Below, one piece after another: positions 9,842-17,352 of a stretch of 64,000 nt of DNA. A program made the translations under genes and the position numbers. The DNA lies in assembly GCF_026723765.1 (NCBI RefSeq), contig NZ_CP113524.1, forward strand, positions 496,001 through 560,000, in the 5' to 3' direction. Origin of the DNA: Lacrimispora xylanolytica (GTDB taxonomy: Bacteria > Bacillota > Clostridia > Lachnospirales > Lachnospiraceae). The notes under the pieces were generated by a model, which had not been told where the DNA came from, made no database searches, and saw only the letters and a list, made by a program, of their open reading frames with translations. Each line of letters starts with the position of its first letter. The first letter of the stretch is position 1.

Positions 9842-9868
9842 AGCGCTCTTCTTTTAAAGAAGAGCGCT
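9842..9868 (+). other. Intergenic hairpin between binding protein and mutarotase genes
   Basis: Perfect 13-bp inverted repeat AGCGCTCTTCTTT / AAAGAAGAGCGCT with almost no loop, directly after the binding-protein stop. No T-run follows, so it is more likely a 3'-end stabiliser or processing site that keeps binding-protein mRNA abundant than a full terminator. Confidence 0.7.
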
Positions 9869-9890
9869 ATTGGAGAAGAAGGAGAACTTT

Positions 9891-10322
9891 ATGTTAAAAG
9901 GAATACCACCAATCATCAGTCCCGAGTTATTAAAAGTATTATGCGAAATGGGCCATACCGATGAACTGACCATCGGAGACGGAAATTTCCCCGGCCATAC
10001 TTATGGAAAAAAGGTCATCCGCATGGATGGACACGGAGTACCGGAAATACTGGATGCCATCCTTACACTATTCCCTCTTGATACCTACGTGGACCACCCG
10101 GTCACTTTGATGGGTGTAGTCGCAGGAGATGACTGCCAAACTCCTATCTGGGATACTTATAAGGAGATTGTGGCAAAGCATGACAAGCGTGGCGCGGATT
10201 GCTTTGAAGAGATTGATAAGTGGGAATTTTATGACAAGACGAAGGAGCGTTCCACTGTGGTAATTATGACAGGGGAGAAGGCATTGTACGCAAATATTAT
10301 TTTAAAGAAGGGCGTTGTGTAG
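9891..10322 (+). CDS. fucU: FucU/RbsD family sugar mutarotase
   Basis: A 143-residue cytosolic protein that speeds interconversion of sugar anomers. The N-terminus MLKGIPPIISPELLKVL with MGH (His22) followed by GDGNFPG, and the C-terminus GEKALYANIILKKGVV, match the FucU branch (L-fucose mutarotase) better than RbsD. The chosen ATG follows AGAAGGAGAA; an upstream ATG at 9870 falls in the hairpin foot and lacks a ribosome site. As last gene of the transporter operon it probably processes the imported sugar, which could be L-fucose or another pentose/deoxyhexose. Family sure, sugar not. Confidence 0.85.
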   Translation: MLKGIPPIISPELLKVLCEMGHTDELTIGDGNFPGHTYGKKVIRMDGHGVPEILDAILTLFPLDTYVDHPVTLMGVVAGDDCQTPIWDTYKEIVAKHDKRGADCFEEIDKWEFYDKTKERSTVVIMTGEKALYANIILKKGVV

Positions 10323-10341
10323 ACGTACCCTTTAATGAATG

Positions 10342-10387
10342 AAAAAGCTGAGTCTGTAACAGGGAAAACCTGCAGGCTCAGCTTTTT
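10342..10387. terminator. Bidirectional terminator between convergent genes
   Basis: AAAAAGCTGAG pairs with CTCAGCTTTTT, extended by four more pairs, between the mutarotase gene (+) and the kinase gene (-). A and T runs on both sides serve both directions. Confidence 0.85.
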
Positions 10388-10400
10388 ATATGACATTTTA

Positions 10401-11915
10401 TCAGGAAGAGATGGCAGGCAGATAACAGATTACCCGGCAGCCGCCTCCTGAAAGATTGGAGAAATGAGCGCTTCCATTGTGAGCTTTTATTATTTGGCGG
10501 ACAATGGTAAGACCAAGTCCGTGGCCGCTTTGTTCCTTTTTTGAATCGGTCTCAGCCGGATTCTCAGCTACATTTTCGCCCATATTTTGAGTTAAATTCC
10601 CGTCCACATCCTCAGTTAAATTCCCGGATAAATTCTTACTCTCATTCTCGCCTTCATTTATGCCCTCGTTCTTACCCGTATTATCACTTTTATTCTTTAT
10701 CCCATTCACTCGCTGCAACACATCTTCCGGGAACCCGGTTCCATTATCTGTAACCGATAATATAAAGTTTTCCCCATCCATACTTAACTCTATAGTAATA
10801 TCACAGCCCTCTGGATTGTGCTTGATGCTGTTTAAGATGAGGTTGGACACAGCACGCTTTAAAAGCTGTTTGTCCCCCAGCAGACAACGATTTTGGGCAT
10901 TATCCTTTATGGATACTTCTAAGGTGTGCCTATCTGAGAGATTGTCGTTTATGATATCAACTGCAACACTGCGAATCAGGGGGGCAAGTGGAGTCTTTTC
11001 CTTTCTTAATGGCTGCATGTCATATTCCAGCTTTGAGGCGAGATTTAAGTCGCTTACCAGATCTTTAATCCGCTGGCACTGCCGCCTTACGATGCCTGCC
11101 AGGTCCCTTTGTTCCTGTAACAGCCTTTCATCCTCTTCCAACTGACTGGAATAGCCCATGGCTACAGCAAGAGGGGTTCGGATATCATGGGAGATTCCCG
11201 CAATCCAGGTGGTTCGGGCGTCGTCTCTTTTCTTTAGGGCGGCTTCCTGTAGTATAAGTTGGCTGGAGGCTTCATTGATTCCCATGGCTAAATCTCCCAG
11301 CACTCCGTTAACAGGAAGTGATACAGGCCGCTTCCTTGTCATATCCTGAACTCCATTGGAGAGACGTTTTAAGGAACGAAACAGCCTGAGACCAAAGATC
11401 AGAGCAAGGAAAATGGCAGTAAGACAGTTCATGACAAGAAAGAAGGGAACCCAAAAGCCTAAATTGTTCATGGATTTTTGAGGAATCATGATTCCTAACT
11501 TCCACATGCTGTTTTTAGGACTTCCCACCACCAAAAGTCCCCCATCATGCCGCCAGACCGATACCGGATAATCCTTTAAGTACCACCGGGAAAATCCTGC
11601 TACATCAGAGATGGAGTAAGTCAAAGGAACATCGGCCGGAAGCATAAAGTTCCAGATGACCTTGCCATCCTGGTCTAACAGCATGGCCCATTGCTGGTTT
11701 TGTTCCAGCTGGGTTTTCCCGGACTGGGAAAGTTCATATCCATCGTTCGTGGCGGTAAGCTGGTTTGCTGTCTGGGAGATATTGTAATAATTCTTATCGT
11801 TCTTTTCCGTAAAGAGCCAGACAATCAAGACGGTAGCATTAATAACAAGCAAAAGCACCGCAACAGCAGCGGCTGACAGTACATAGCGGGATAAAACCTT
11901 CATCATGCTTTTCAT
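10401..11915 (-). CDS. Sensor histidine kinase, peptide-resistance system
   Basis: A 504-residue membrane kinase. Transmembrane segments lie near residues 12-33 and 155-180, followed by a HisKA domain with the phospho-acceptor in GISHDIRTPLAVAMGYS and an HATPase domain with N-box LILNSIKHNPEG, DNGTGFP and GHGLGL. Odd feature: the ATP lid between DNGTGFP and GHGLGL (about residues 407-462) is expanded by a low-complexity insert in which Asn recurs every fourth residue, encoded by a degenerate 12-bp tandem repeat. The gene overlaps the regulator gene by 4 bp. The divergent LanFEG-like transporter is its likely target. Confidence 0.92.
   Translation of the reverse strand: MKSMMKVLSRYVLSAAAVAVLLLVINATVLIVWLFTEKNDKNYYNISQTANQLTATNDGYELSQSGKTQLEQNQQWAMLLDQDGKVIWNFMLPADVPLTYSISDVAGFSRWYLKDYPVSVWRHDGGLLVVGSPKNSMWKLGIMIPQKSMNNLGFWVPFFLVMNCLTAIFLALIFGLRLFRSLKRLSNGVQDMTRKRPVSLPVNGVLGDLAMGINEASSQLILQEAALKKRDDARTTWIAGISHDIRTPLAVAMGYSSQLEEDERLLQEQRDLAGIVRRQCQRIKDLVSDLNLASKLEYDMQPLRKEKTPLAPLIRSVAVDIINDNLSDRHTLEVSIKDNAQNRCLLGDKQLLKRAVSNLILNSIKHNPEGCDITIELSMDGENFILSVTDNGTGFPEDVLQRVNGIKNKSDNTGKNEGINEGENESKNLSGNLTEDVDGNLTQNMGENVAENPAETDSKKEQSGHGLGLTIVRQIIKAHNGSAHFSNLSGGGCRVICYLPAISS
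10561..10680 (-). repeat. 12-bp tandem repeat inside the kinase gene
   Basis: Ten contiguous degenerate 12-mers (plus-strand forms such as TTCTCAGCTACA, TTCCCGTCCACA, TTCCCGGATAAA, TTCTCGCCTTCA) with the first TT(C/T) kept in nearly every unit. They encode Asn-x-x-x units in the ATP lid of the kinase. The unit length is a multiple of three, so changes in copy number stay in frame. Confidence 0.85.
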
Positions 11916-12640
11916 AGAACCTTCACCCCCGTCAGCTTATACCCTAATCCCCGAACGGTCATTAAGTATTGAGGGGAGGAGGGGGTAGGCTCTATCTTTT
12001 CCCTGAGACGGCGGATATGCACCATCAATGTATTTTCATAGCCATAAAGAGAGTCGCCCCAGGCGGCCATACATAAGCTGTCCCCGGTTACAATCTTTTC
12101 CCGGTTTTCAAAAAGCTTTTCCAAAAGAGCAAATTCCTTTGCCGTCAGAGATGAAGTCCCCTTTTGTGAGGTTACCTCACAGCTGTTTAGATCTACTTTT
12201 ATATCTCCCAGGGAGAAGACAGGCTTTGATTTCTGGCTTAAAACAGGAGGGAAATACGTACGGTTTAAAATAGCATGAAGCCTTAAAACCAGTTCCCTTG
12301 GAAGAAATGGCTTTGTCATATAATCATCAGCCCCAAGACCGAGACCCAAAAGACGGTCCTCGTCTTCATCTCTGGCAGAAAGAAACAGCACGGGAACAAA
12401 GGAAGAGGCTCTGAAATCACGCATCAGGGAAAATCCGTCCCCGTCAGGCAGAGAAACATCAAGAATTACAGCCTCCGGCTTTTCTACAGCAAACAGCCTG
12501 CGGGCCTCACTGCAGTCCCCGGCAGAAATAATTTTTTGAAAGCCATTTTGTTTTAATATAGCAATGACCATTCTGCGAAGCTCTGGCTCATCGTCCACGA
12601 TGAGCAGCTTACAGTCATAGATATCTACCATGGGCGTCAC
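11912..12640 (-). CDS. OmpR/PhoB-family response regulator
   Basis: A 242-residue regulator: receiver domain with IVDDEPE, phospho-Asp in AVILDVSLPDGDG and Lys in YMTKPF, then a winged-helix Trans_reg_C domain (SLTAKEFALLEKLFEN, YENTLMVHIRRLREKIE, VRGLGYKL). The listed start is a GTG; an ATG three codons later is about as well placed after AAAGG. The stop overlaps the kinase start (ATGA). A -10 (TATAAT on the minus strand, 12665-12670) lies just upstream. It probably binds the phased TAAGG repeats in the intergenic region to switch on the transporter at 12795. Confidence 0.92.
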   Translation of the reverse strand: MTPMVDIYDCKLLIVDDEPELRRMVIAILKQNGFQKIISAGDCSEARRLFAVEKPEAVILDVSLPDGDGFSLMRDFRASSFVPVLFLSARDEDEDRLLGLGLGADDYMTKPFLPRELVLRLHAILNRTYFPPVLSQKSKPVFSLGDIKVDLNSCEVTSQKGTSSLTAKEFALLEKLFENREKIVTGDSLCMAAWGDSLYGYENTLMVHIRRLREKIEPTPSSPQYLMTVRGLGYKLTGVKVL

Positions 12641-12709
12641 ATCCTTTCCCTTTCATTTATGTTTATTATAGCCGAAAAAAAGTGAAATTGGACAAGAAAT
12701 CTGAAGATT

Positions 12710-12762
12710 TAAGGTAAATGTAAGGTGGCCTACAGCCAGATGTAAGGAGCCCCTGGTACCAT
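12710..12762 (+). promoter_or_regulatory. Response-regulator binding repeats and extended -10 of the resistance transporter
   Basis: TAAGG occurs at 12710, 12721 and 12743, spaced 11 and 22 bp, i.e. in phase on one DNA face as expected for OmpR-family dimers. An extended -10 (TGG-TACCAT) follows at 12754-12762 with no good -35, fitting activator dependence. Confidence 0.6.
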
Positions 12763-12794
12763 GAACTCATCGAAAAGAAAAGGAGAGTATAACA

Positions 12795-13709
12795 ATGACG
12801 GATATCATAACCACAAATGCTCTTTGCAAAAAATACGGCGAAGCCATGAGTGTAAAAGATCTGGATTTAAAAGTGCCAAGGGGAGTGGTCTATGGTTTTC
12901 TTGGCCCCAACGGAGCTGGTAAGTCCACCACCATGAAGATGATACTGGGGCTTGCAAAGCCCACCAGCGGAACCATTACCGTCTTTGGTAAAGAGATGAA
13001 TCAAAGAAACCGCCTAACCATTTTAAAAGAGGCCGGTTCTCTCATAGAATCCCCAAGCTATTACGCCCATCTGACCGGCAGGGAAAATTTAAAAATCATC
13101 AGCACCTTAAAAGGAGTAGAGGAAGAGGAAATTGATAGAGTATTAAAGATTGTCCGGCTGGAAAATCAAAAGGATAAAAAAGCAGGGCAGTATTCCTTGG
13201 GAATGAAACAAAGACTGGGGCTTGCAGGCGCACTTCTTGGAAATCCCAAGCTGCTCATACTCGACGAGCCGACCAATGGCCTTGACCCGGCAGGAATCCA
13301 GGAAATGCGTGAACTCATACGCGCCCTTCCAAAGACCTTTGGAATGACAGTCATGGTTTCCAGTCATCTTTTAAATGAAATCGAGCAGATGGCAGACCAC
13401 ATCGGCGTCATCAGCAAAGGAGAGCTGGTATTTCAGGACCGTTTAAAGGTTCTTCATGATAAGAGCAAAAGCAGCCTGGCAGTACGTACCCTGGACAATG
13501 AAGCAGCCAAAGGGGTGTTTCAAAAACATGGAATCATGTGCAGGGAGGAAGGGGCATTTCTACTCTTGCCGGAGCTTTCGGATCAGGAGCTTTCCGCCCA
13601 CATCTTTCATCTGTTTCATGAAACCATCGGAGTTGTCCGTTTGGAAGAAAGGAAAAAGACACTGGAAGAGATATTCATAGAATTAACAGGAACGGCGGTG
13701 AGTCTATGA
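12795..13709 (+). CDS. Peptide/bacitracin resistance ABC transporter ATPase (LanF/BcrA type)
   Basis: A 304-residue ATP-binding subunit. Walker A GPNGAGKST lies near residues 36-44, signature YSLGMKQRLGLA, Walker B LLILDEPTNGLDPAG and the H-loop SSHLLNEI. The C-terminal extension is typical of the lantibiotic-immunity/bacitracin-export branch. It energises the two permeases that follow (4-bp overlap with the first). The divergent TCS plus one ATPase and two similar permeases is the usual layout of LanFEG-type self-protection or antimicrobial-peptide sensing modules. No lantibiotic precursor or modification gene is present, so defence rather than production is likely. Confidence 0.9.
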   Translation: MTDIITTNALCKKYGEAMSVKDLDLKVPRGVVYGFLGPNGAGKSTTMKMILGLAKPTSGTITVFGKEMNQRNRLTILKEAGSLIESPSYYAHLTGRENLKIISTLKGVEEEEIDRVLKIVRLENQKDKKAGQYSLGMKQRLGLAGALLGNPKLLILDEPTNGLDPAGIQEMRELIRALPKTFGMTVMVSSHLLNEIEQMADHIGVISKGELVFQDRLKVLHDKSKSSLAVRTLDNEAAKGVFQKHGIMCREEGAFLLLPELSDQELSAHIFHLFHETIGVVRLEERKKTLEEIFIELTGTAVSL

Positions 13710-14458
13710 TGAGAGTACTTTTAATGGAATTTCAAAAGATAAAAAGAAAGGGGGTATTTACTACAATCGCTATCCTTCTTGGAGTACAGTGTCTGTGGGG
13801 CTTATGGTCCTTTGGCAGCATGTCCGGGGAAAAGCTGGCCCAGGGGTGGTTTCAGTGTCTCTATCATTTCCCTATTCTCAATGCCATCATGATGCCAGTC
13901 GTCATTGCAGTATTGGCATCCAGATTATGCGATGTGGAGCATAAGGGGCAGACCTTTAAGCTCTTAGAGACCATCATACCAGCGGAAGCTCTGTTTCATG
14001 CCAAGTACTTGTGCGGCGTCATTCACGTGACGGCAATTGCTTTGATTCAGGTCTTTATGATTCTGACCTTTGGCGTCATAAAAGGATTTGGCGGGCCCAT
14101 TCCGTGGGATAAAATTTTGTTTTATCTCATTTCTACCATAGGGGTTCATGTAACTATATTGCTGCTTCAGCAGGTGCTATCCCTGCATTTTGCAAATCAG
14201 ATGGTGCCTCTTACGGTGGGACTTTTAGGCAGTCTTGCAGGATTGTTCAGCATGTTCCTGCCGAAAGGAGTTGGAAAACTTCTGATTTGGGGTTATTACG
14301 GAGTTATGATGCGGGTAGGGTTAAACTGGGATCCCAGTACAAGAATTTCAGATTTCTATTATGTTCCGGTTGACTGGCTTGGTGTGTTCCTGCTCGCTTT
14401 CATGTTTGCAGGGATTTATGTCTATGGCCGTCGGTCGTTTGCAGGAAAGGAGTGGTAA
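13706..14458 (+). CDS. ABC-2 type permease, lantibiotic-immunity family (LanE/MutE type)
   Basis: A 250-residue integral membrane protein with about six predicted hydrophobic segments and the short cytosolic N-terminus (MMRVLLMEFQKIKRKG) typical of LanE/LanG permeases. The ATG overlaps the ATPase stop by 4 bp, so the two are translationally coupled. It should form a heteromeric channel with the next permease and remove peptide from the membrane. Assignment rests on operon position and topology; sequence conservation in this family is low. Confidence 0.82.
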   Translation: MMRVLLMEFQKIKRKGVFTTIAILLGVQCLWGLWSFGSMSGEKLAQGWFQCLYHFPILNAIMMPVVIAVLASRLCDVEHKGQTFKLLETIIPAEALFHAKYLCGVIHVTAIALIQVFMILTFGVIKGFGGPIPWDKILFYLISTIGVHVTILLLQQVLSLHFANQMVPLTVGLLGSLAGLFSMFLPKGVGKLLIWGYYGVMMRVGLNWDPSTRISDFYYVPVDWLGVFLLAFMFAGIYVYGRRSFAGKEW

Positions 14459-14461
14459 AGT

Positions 14462-15196
14462 ATGCTATTTAAAATAATTCGAGCGGAACAGATGAAGCTA
14501 AAGCGGAGTCCCGTCTGGCTGGCATTTTTCCTTTTACCCATTCTTCCGGCATTTATGGGGACCTTTAACTATGTACAAAATGTGGGTATTTTAAATGATT
14601 ACTGGTATAGCCTGTGGACACAGCATACCTTGTTCACCTGCTATTTCTTCCTTCCTGCGACCATTGGTGTTTACTGTTCTTATCTCTGCCGCCTGGAACA
14701 TACGAACCATAATTGGAATTCGGTCATGACACTGCCGGTGCCGATTCCGTATATTTATTTATCTAAGCTTTTTACCGCCTCGGTCATGGTGCTTGCGACT
14801 CAGGTATGGGTGGGAATCTTATTTATTATTTCTGGAAAGCTGTCTCATTTACCAGGCCCAGTGCCGCCAGAACTTTTTGAATGGCTGGCTTATGGTGCCA
14901 TTGGGGGGATTGTGATCTGTGGAGTGCAGTTATGCCTGTCCCTTATCATTCGCAGCTTTGCGGTACCTGTTGGAATTGCCATGATTGGAGGAATCGGCGG
15001 TGTAGCCGCACTTTCTAAGGGGGCAGGGGCGTTTTATCCCTATTCCCTTATGAGCATTGGAATGAGAGCCAATAGCCCGGGCGGTCCGATGATCTGTACG
15101 CCTGGACAGCTGGTCTTAAACAGTTTTCTTTTTTTAGGGGCATCTACTGTAATTGCCGTTTTATGGTTGAGAAATAAAGATGTGATGACTTCATAA
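14462..15196 (+). CDS. ABC-2 type permease, lantibiotic-immunity family (LanG/MutG type)
   Basis: A 244-residue membrane protein beginning MLFKIIRAEQMKLKRSPVW, a charged cytosolic lead followed by several hydrophobic spans, as in MutG/NisG-like permeases. It starts 3 bp after the preceding permease and completes the ATPase-permease-permease module. Its end is followed by a long imperfect hairpin that probably ends the transcript. Substrate is unknown; a cationic antimicrobial peptide or bacitracin-like compound is the natural guess. Confidence 0.82.
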   Translation: MLFKIIRAEQMKLKRSPVWLAFFLLPILPAFMGTFNYVQNVGILNDYWYSLWTQHTLFTCYFFLPATIGVYCSYLCRLEHTNHNWNSVMTLPVPIPYIYLSKLFTASVMVLATQVWVGILFIISGKLSHLPGPVPPELFEWLAYGAIGGIVICGVQLCLSLIIRSFAVPVGIAMIGGIGGVAALSKGAGAFYPYSLMSIGMRANSPGGPMICTPGQLVLNSFLFLGASTVIAVLWLRNKDVMTS

Positions 15197-15229
15197 AAGT
15201 CAGGGATTGCTGCCTGATTAGTATGAAAT

Positions 15230-15326
15230 GAGGGTGCTGCAACGTGAAAGTTGATACAAGAGACTGGTTTTAATCCAATGACCAGAAGTTATATCTTGTT
15301 GATTTCTTTCCTGTTGCAGCACCCTC
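15230..15326. repeat. 97-nt imperfect palindrome between convergent genes
   Basis: The outer arms GAGGGTGCTGCAAC / GTTGCAGCACCCTC match perfectly over 14 bp. Inside them GAAAG/CTTTC, ACAAGA/TCTTGT and CTGGT/ACCAG also pair, giving about 30 bp of nested stem around a 12-nt loop. No T-run follows the right arm. It could be a bidirectional transcription barrier, a MITE-like element or a structured RNA. It fills most of the 173-bp gap. Confidence 0.7.
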
Positions 15327-15369
15327 AACTCTATTATCTAGAAGAGCTTCTTTGCGTTACTAACCGATC

Positions 15370-16431
15370 TTACCAATTAATCACAACCACAGGTTTAATC
15401 AAATCCTTTGGTTTTTCCTTCATTAACATAAGAGCCGGTTCAATGCCTTCCATACCTTCAAACCGATGGGTGACCAGTTTTCCTGGGTCTAATCGTCCGG
15501 TTGAGATAAGAGAAGCCAGTTTTTCCATACGAAGTCTGCCTCCTGGCATAAGTCCGCCGGCAATGATCTTGTGGCCCATGCCGCATCCCCATTCGATACG
15601 GGGAATCTTTATGTAATCGCCTTCACCAAGATAATTTACATTGCCGATTTTTCCGCCTGGCTTTAATATGGCAATGGCCTGCGCAAAGGTATCGTTGTCA
15701 CCGCCGGCAACAATCACTTTATCCACACCCTTATTCCCGGTCTTTGACATAATTTGTTCTACGATATCCCCTTCCCGGTAGTTGATAATATCCGTTGCCC
15801 CATATTCTTTGGCAAGCTGTACGCAGTTGGGACGGGAACCTACGGCATAGATGTGGGAAGCACCACGAAGAGCAGCACCAGCAACGGACATAAGTCCAAC
15901 CGGGCCGATTCCAATGACTGCCACGCTGTCTCCAAACTGGACATCAGAAAGCTCAACTCCATGAAATCCGGTAGGTACCATATCTGCCAGCATACAGGCT
16001 GCCACTGGGTCCATGCCGTCAGGAAGAATCGCCAGGTTTCCGTCAGCATCATTGACATGGAAGAATTCGCCGAAAACGCCATCCTTAAAGTTTGAGAATT
16101 TCCAGCCTGCAAGCATCCCCCCTGAATGCATCTGATAACCGCCCTGTGCTTCCACAGAATTCCAGTCCGGCGTAATGGCAGGAACAATGACCCTGTCTCC
16201 AGGCTTAAAGTCTTTAACACAGCTTCCAACTTCCACAACCTCAGCCACTGTCTCGTGTCCGAGAATCATATCCGTGCGCTCACCAATGGCACCTTCCCAT
16301 ACCGTATGAATATCAGAGGTACATGGCGCCAATACAATGGGACGGCAAATCGCATCAAGAGGCCCGCATTTTGGCCGATCCTTTTCAATCCAACCTGTCT
16401 TACCAATTCCCAGCATTGCAAAACCCTTCAT
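15370..16431 (-). CDS. adh: NADP-dependent secondary-alcohol (isopropanol) dehydrogenase
   Basis: A 353-residue zinc medium-chain dehydrogenase. From MKGFAMLGIGKTGWIEK onward it is strikingly like the Thermoanaerobacter brockii enzyme as I remember it. Zinc ligands Cys37, His59 and Asp150 are kept, and GIGPVG at 174-179 is the Rossmann loop. Gly198-Ser199-Arg200 and Tyr218, which bind the NADP 2'-phosphate in that enzyme, are at the same positions. It should reduce ketones such as acetone to secondary alcohols reversibly. The start is the ATG after GGAGATGTT; an upstream in-frame extension lies beyond the -10 and is rejected. Confidence 0.93.
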   Translation of the reverse strand: MKGFAMLGIGKTGWIEKDRPKCGPLDAICRPIVLAPCTSDIHTVWEGAIGERTDMILGHETVAEVVEVGSCVKDFKPGDRVIVPAITPDWNSVEAQGGYQMHSGGMLAGWKFSNFKDGVFGEFFHVNDADGNLAILPDGMDPVAACMLADMVPTGFHGVELSDVQFGDSVAVIGIGPVGLMSVAGAALRGASHIYAVGSRPNCVQLAKEYGATDIINYREGDIVEQIMSKTGNKGVDKVIVAGGDNDTFAQAIAILKPGGKIGNVNYLGEGDYIKIPRIEWGCGMGHKIIAGGLMPGGRLRMEKLASLISTGRLDPGKLVTHRFEGMEGIEPALMLMKEKPKDLIKPVVVINW

Positions 16432-16457
16432 AAGAACATCTCCTTTGGAATTATATA

Positions 16458-16518
16458 TTGTTATAAAATTAACAAGTAACACTATGATTATTATACATCG
16501 TAATGATTGCTTGGTCAA
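16458..16518 (-). promoter_or_regulatory. Promoter and dyad of the alcohol dehydrogenase gene
   Basis: On the minus strand TTGACC (16513-16518), a 17-bp spacer and TATAAT (16490-16495) form a near-consensus promoter with a leader of about 50 nt. A dyad TTGTTA-N6-TAACAA (16458-16475) sits in the early leader and may be an operator. The regulator is unknown. Confidence 0.7.
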
Positions 16519-16630
16519 TTCGTATTTGGTATTTAATTTAATAATGTATTTTAATAAAGGCGATGTAAAAAAAAGAATAATATCAAATTCAGGATTAATA
16601 ATATGATGAATTTTGCCGAGCTTTGTTTAA

Positions 16631-17335
16631 TCAGGGAAAAAATCTGGATATGTCTTCATAGGCCGCAGCTTCTTTCATTATAGAAAGGGCAGAGGCAGTG
16701 GAAATGCCGAAGCGGTCACAGCCTGACTGCTTCATTTGCAGCAGGGTATCAAGACTTCGGATACCACCGGCAGCTTTGATTTTTGTTGTGGGCTTTATGG
16801 CAGAACGAATGGACTGGATGTGTTGTAACCGGGTGGGATTCTGGCACCAGCCGGTTCCTGTTTTTATGTAGGAAGCACCAGCCGACTCAGCAAGCTGGCT
16901 GGCTCTTACGATTTGTTCCTCGGTTAAAAGGGTGACTTCCAGAATTGTTTTAAGGGGAATCTGTCCGCAGACGTTAGCGACTGCCTTAATGTCCTCATAG
17001 ACCTCGTCCCACATATTTGACTTTAAGAATCCGATGTTAATTACCATATCAATTTCTTCACACCCCATGGCAATCAGCTCCTTCGCCTGAAAGACTTTGC
17101 TTTTTGTGGTATCACAGCCAGAGGGAAAGCCTACGGTTCCTCCAATGCGGGTAATACCGGTTCCTTTTAAATGGTTGATGAGATAGGGGGTCATAGCAGG
17201 AAGAGCAAAGGCGCAGATAAATCCAAACCGCCTGGCAGCCGCTATCATATGATCCATATCCTCAGTGCTGTCAGCGGATTTTACACAGCTGATATCAATG
17301 CATTTTGCCAAAGCTTCCAAAGAAACGTCTTTCAT
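16631..17335 (-). CDS. deoC: Deoxyribose-phosphate aldolase
   Basis: A 234-residue class I aldolase that cleaves 2-deoxyribose 5-phosphate to glyceraldehyde 3-phosphate and acetaldehyde. The Schiff-base Lys158 is in YIKTGTGW, with Asp96 (EIDMVINIG) and Lys187 (KIKAAGGIRS) completing the active site. GTVGFPSG near residue 67 is the family phosphate-side loop. Slightly longer than the roughly 220-residue norm. It sits 17 bp downstream of a GntR-type regulator gene on the same strand and is probably controlled by it. No nucleoside phosphorylase or phosphopentomutase is next to it. Confidence 0.92.
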   Translation of the reverse strand: MKDVSLEALAKCIDISCVKSADSTEDMDHMIAAARRFGFICAFALPAMTPYLINHLKGTGITRIGGTVGFPSGCDTTKSKVFQAKELIAMGCEEIDMVINIGFLKSNMWDEVYEDIKAVANVCGQIPLKTILEVTLLTEEQIVRASQLAESAGASYIKTGTGWCQNPTRLQHIQSIRSAIKPTTKIKAAGGIRSLDTLLQMKQSGCDRFGISTASALSIMKEAAAYEDISRFFP

Positions 17336-17352
17336 CTCAAATTCCCCCTATG

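Noticed and set aside
10541-11145. Plus-strand reading frames opposite the sensor kinase
   Set aside because: Arise from the repeat and codon bias of the minus-strand gene; no ribosome sites or family similarity.
12641-15196. Lantibiotic biosynthesis cluster
   Set aside because: Only LanFEG-like transport and the TCS are present; no precursor peptide, LanB/C/M or protease gene is found around it.
16432-16518. N-terminal extension of the alcohol dehydrogenase frame
   Set aside because: The extra residues cover the promoter and leader; the ATG at 16431 has a ribosome site and matches the family N-terminus.
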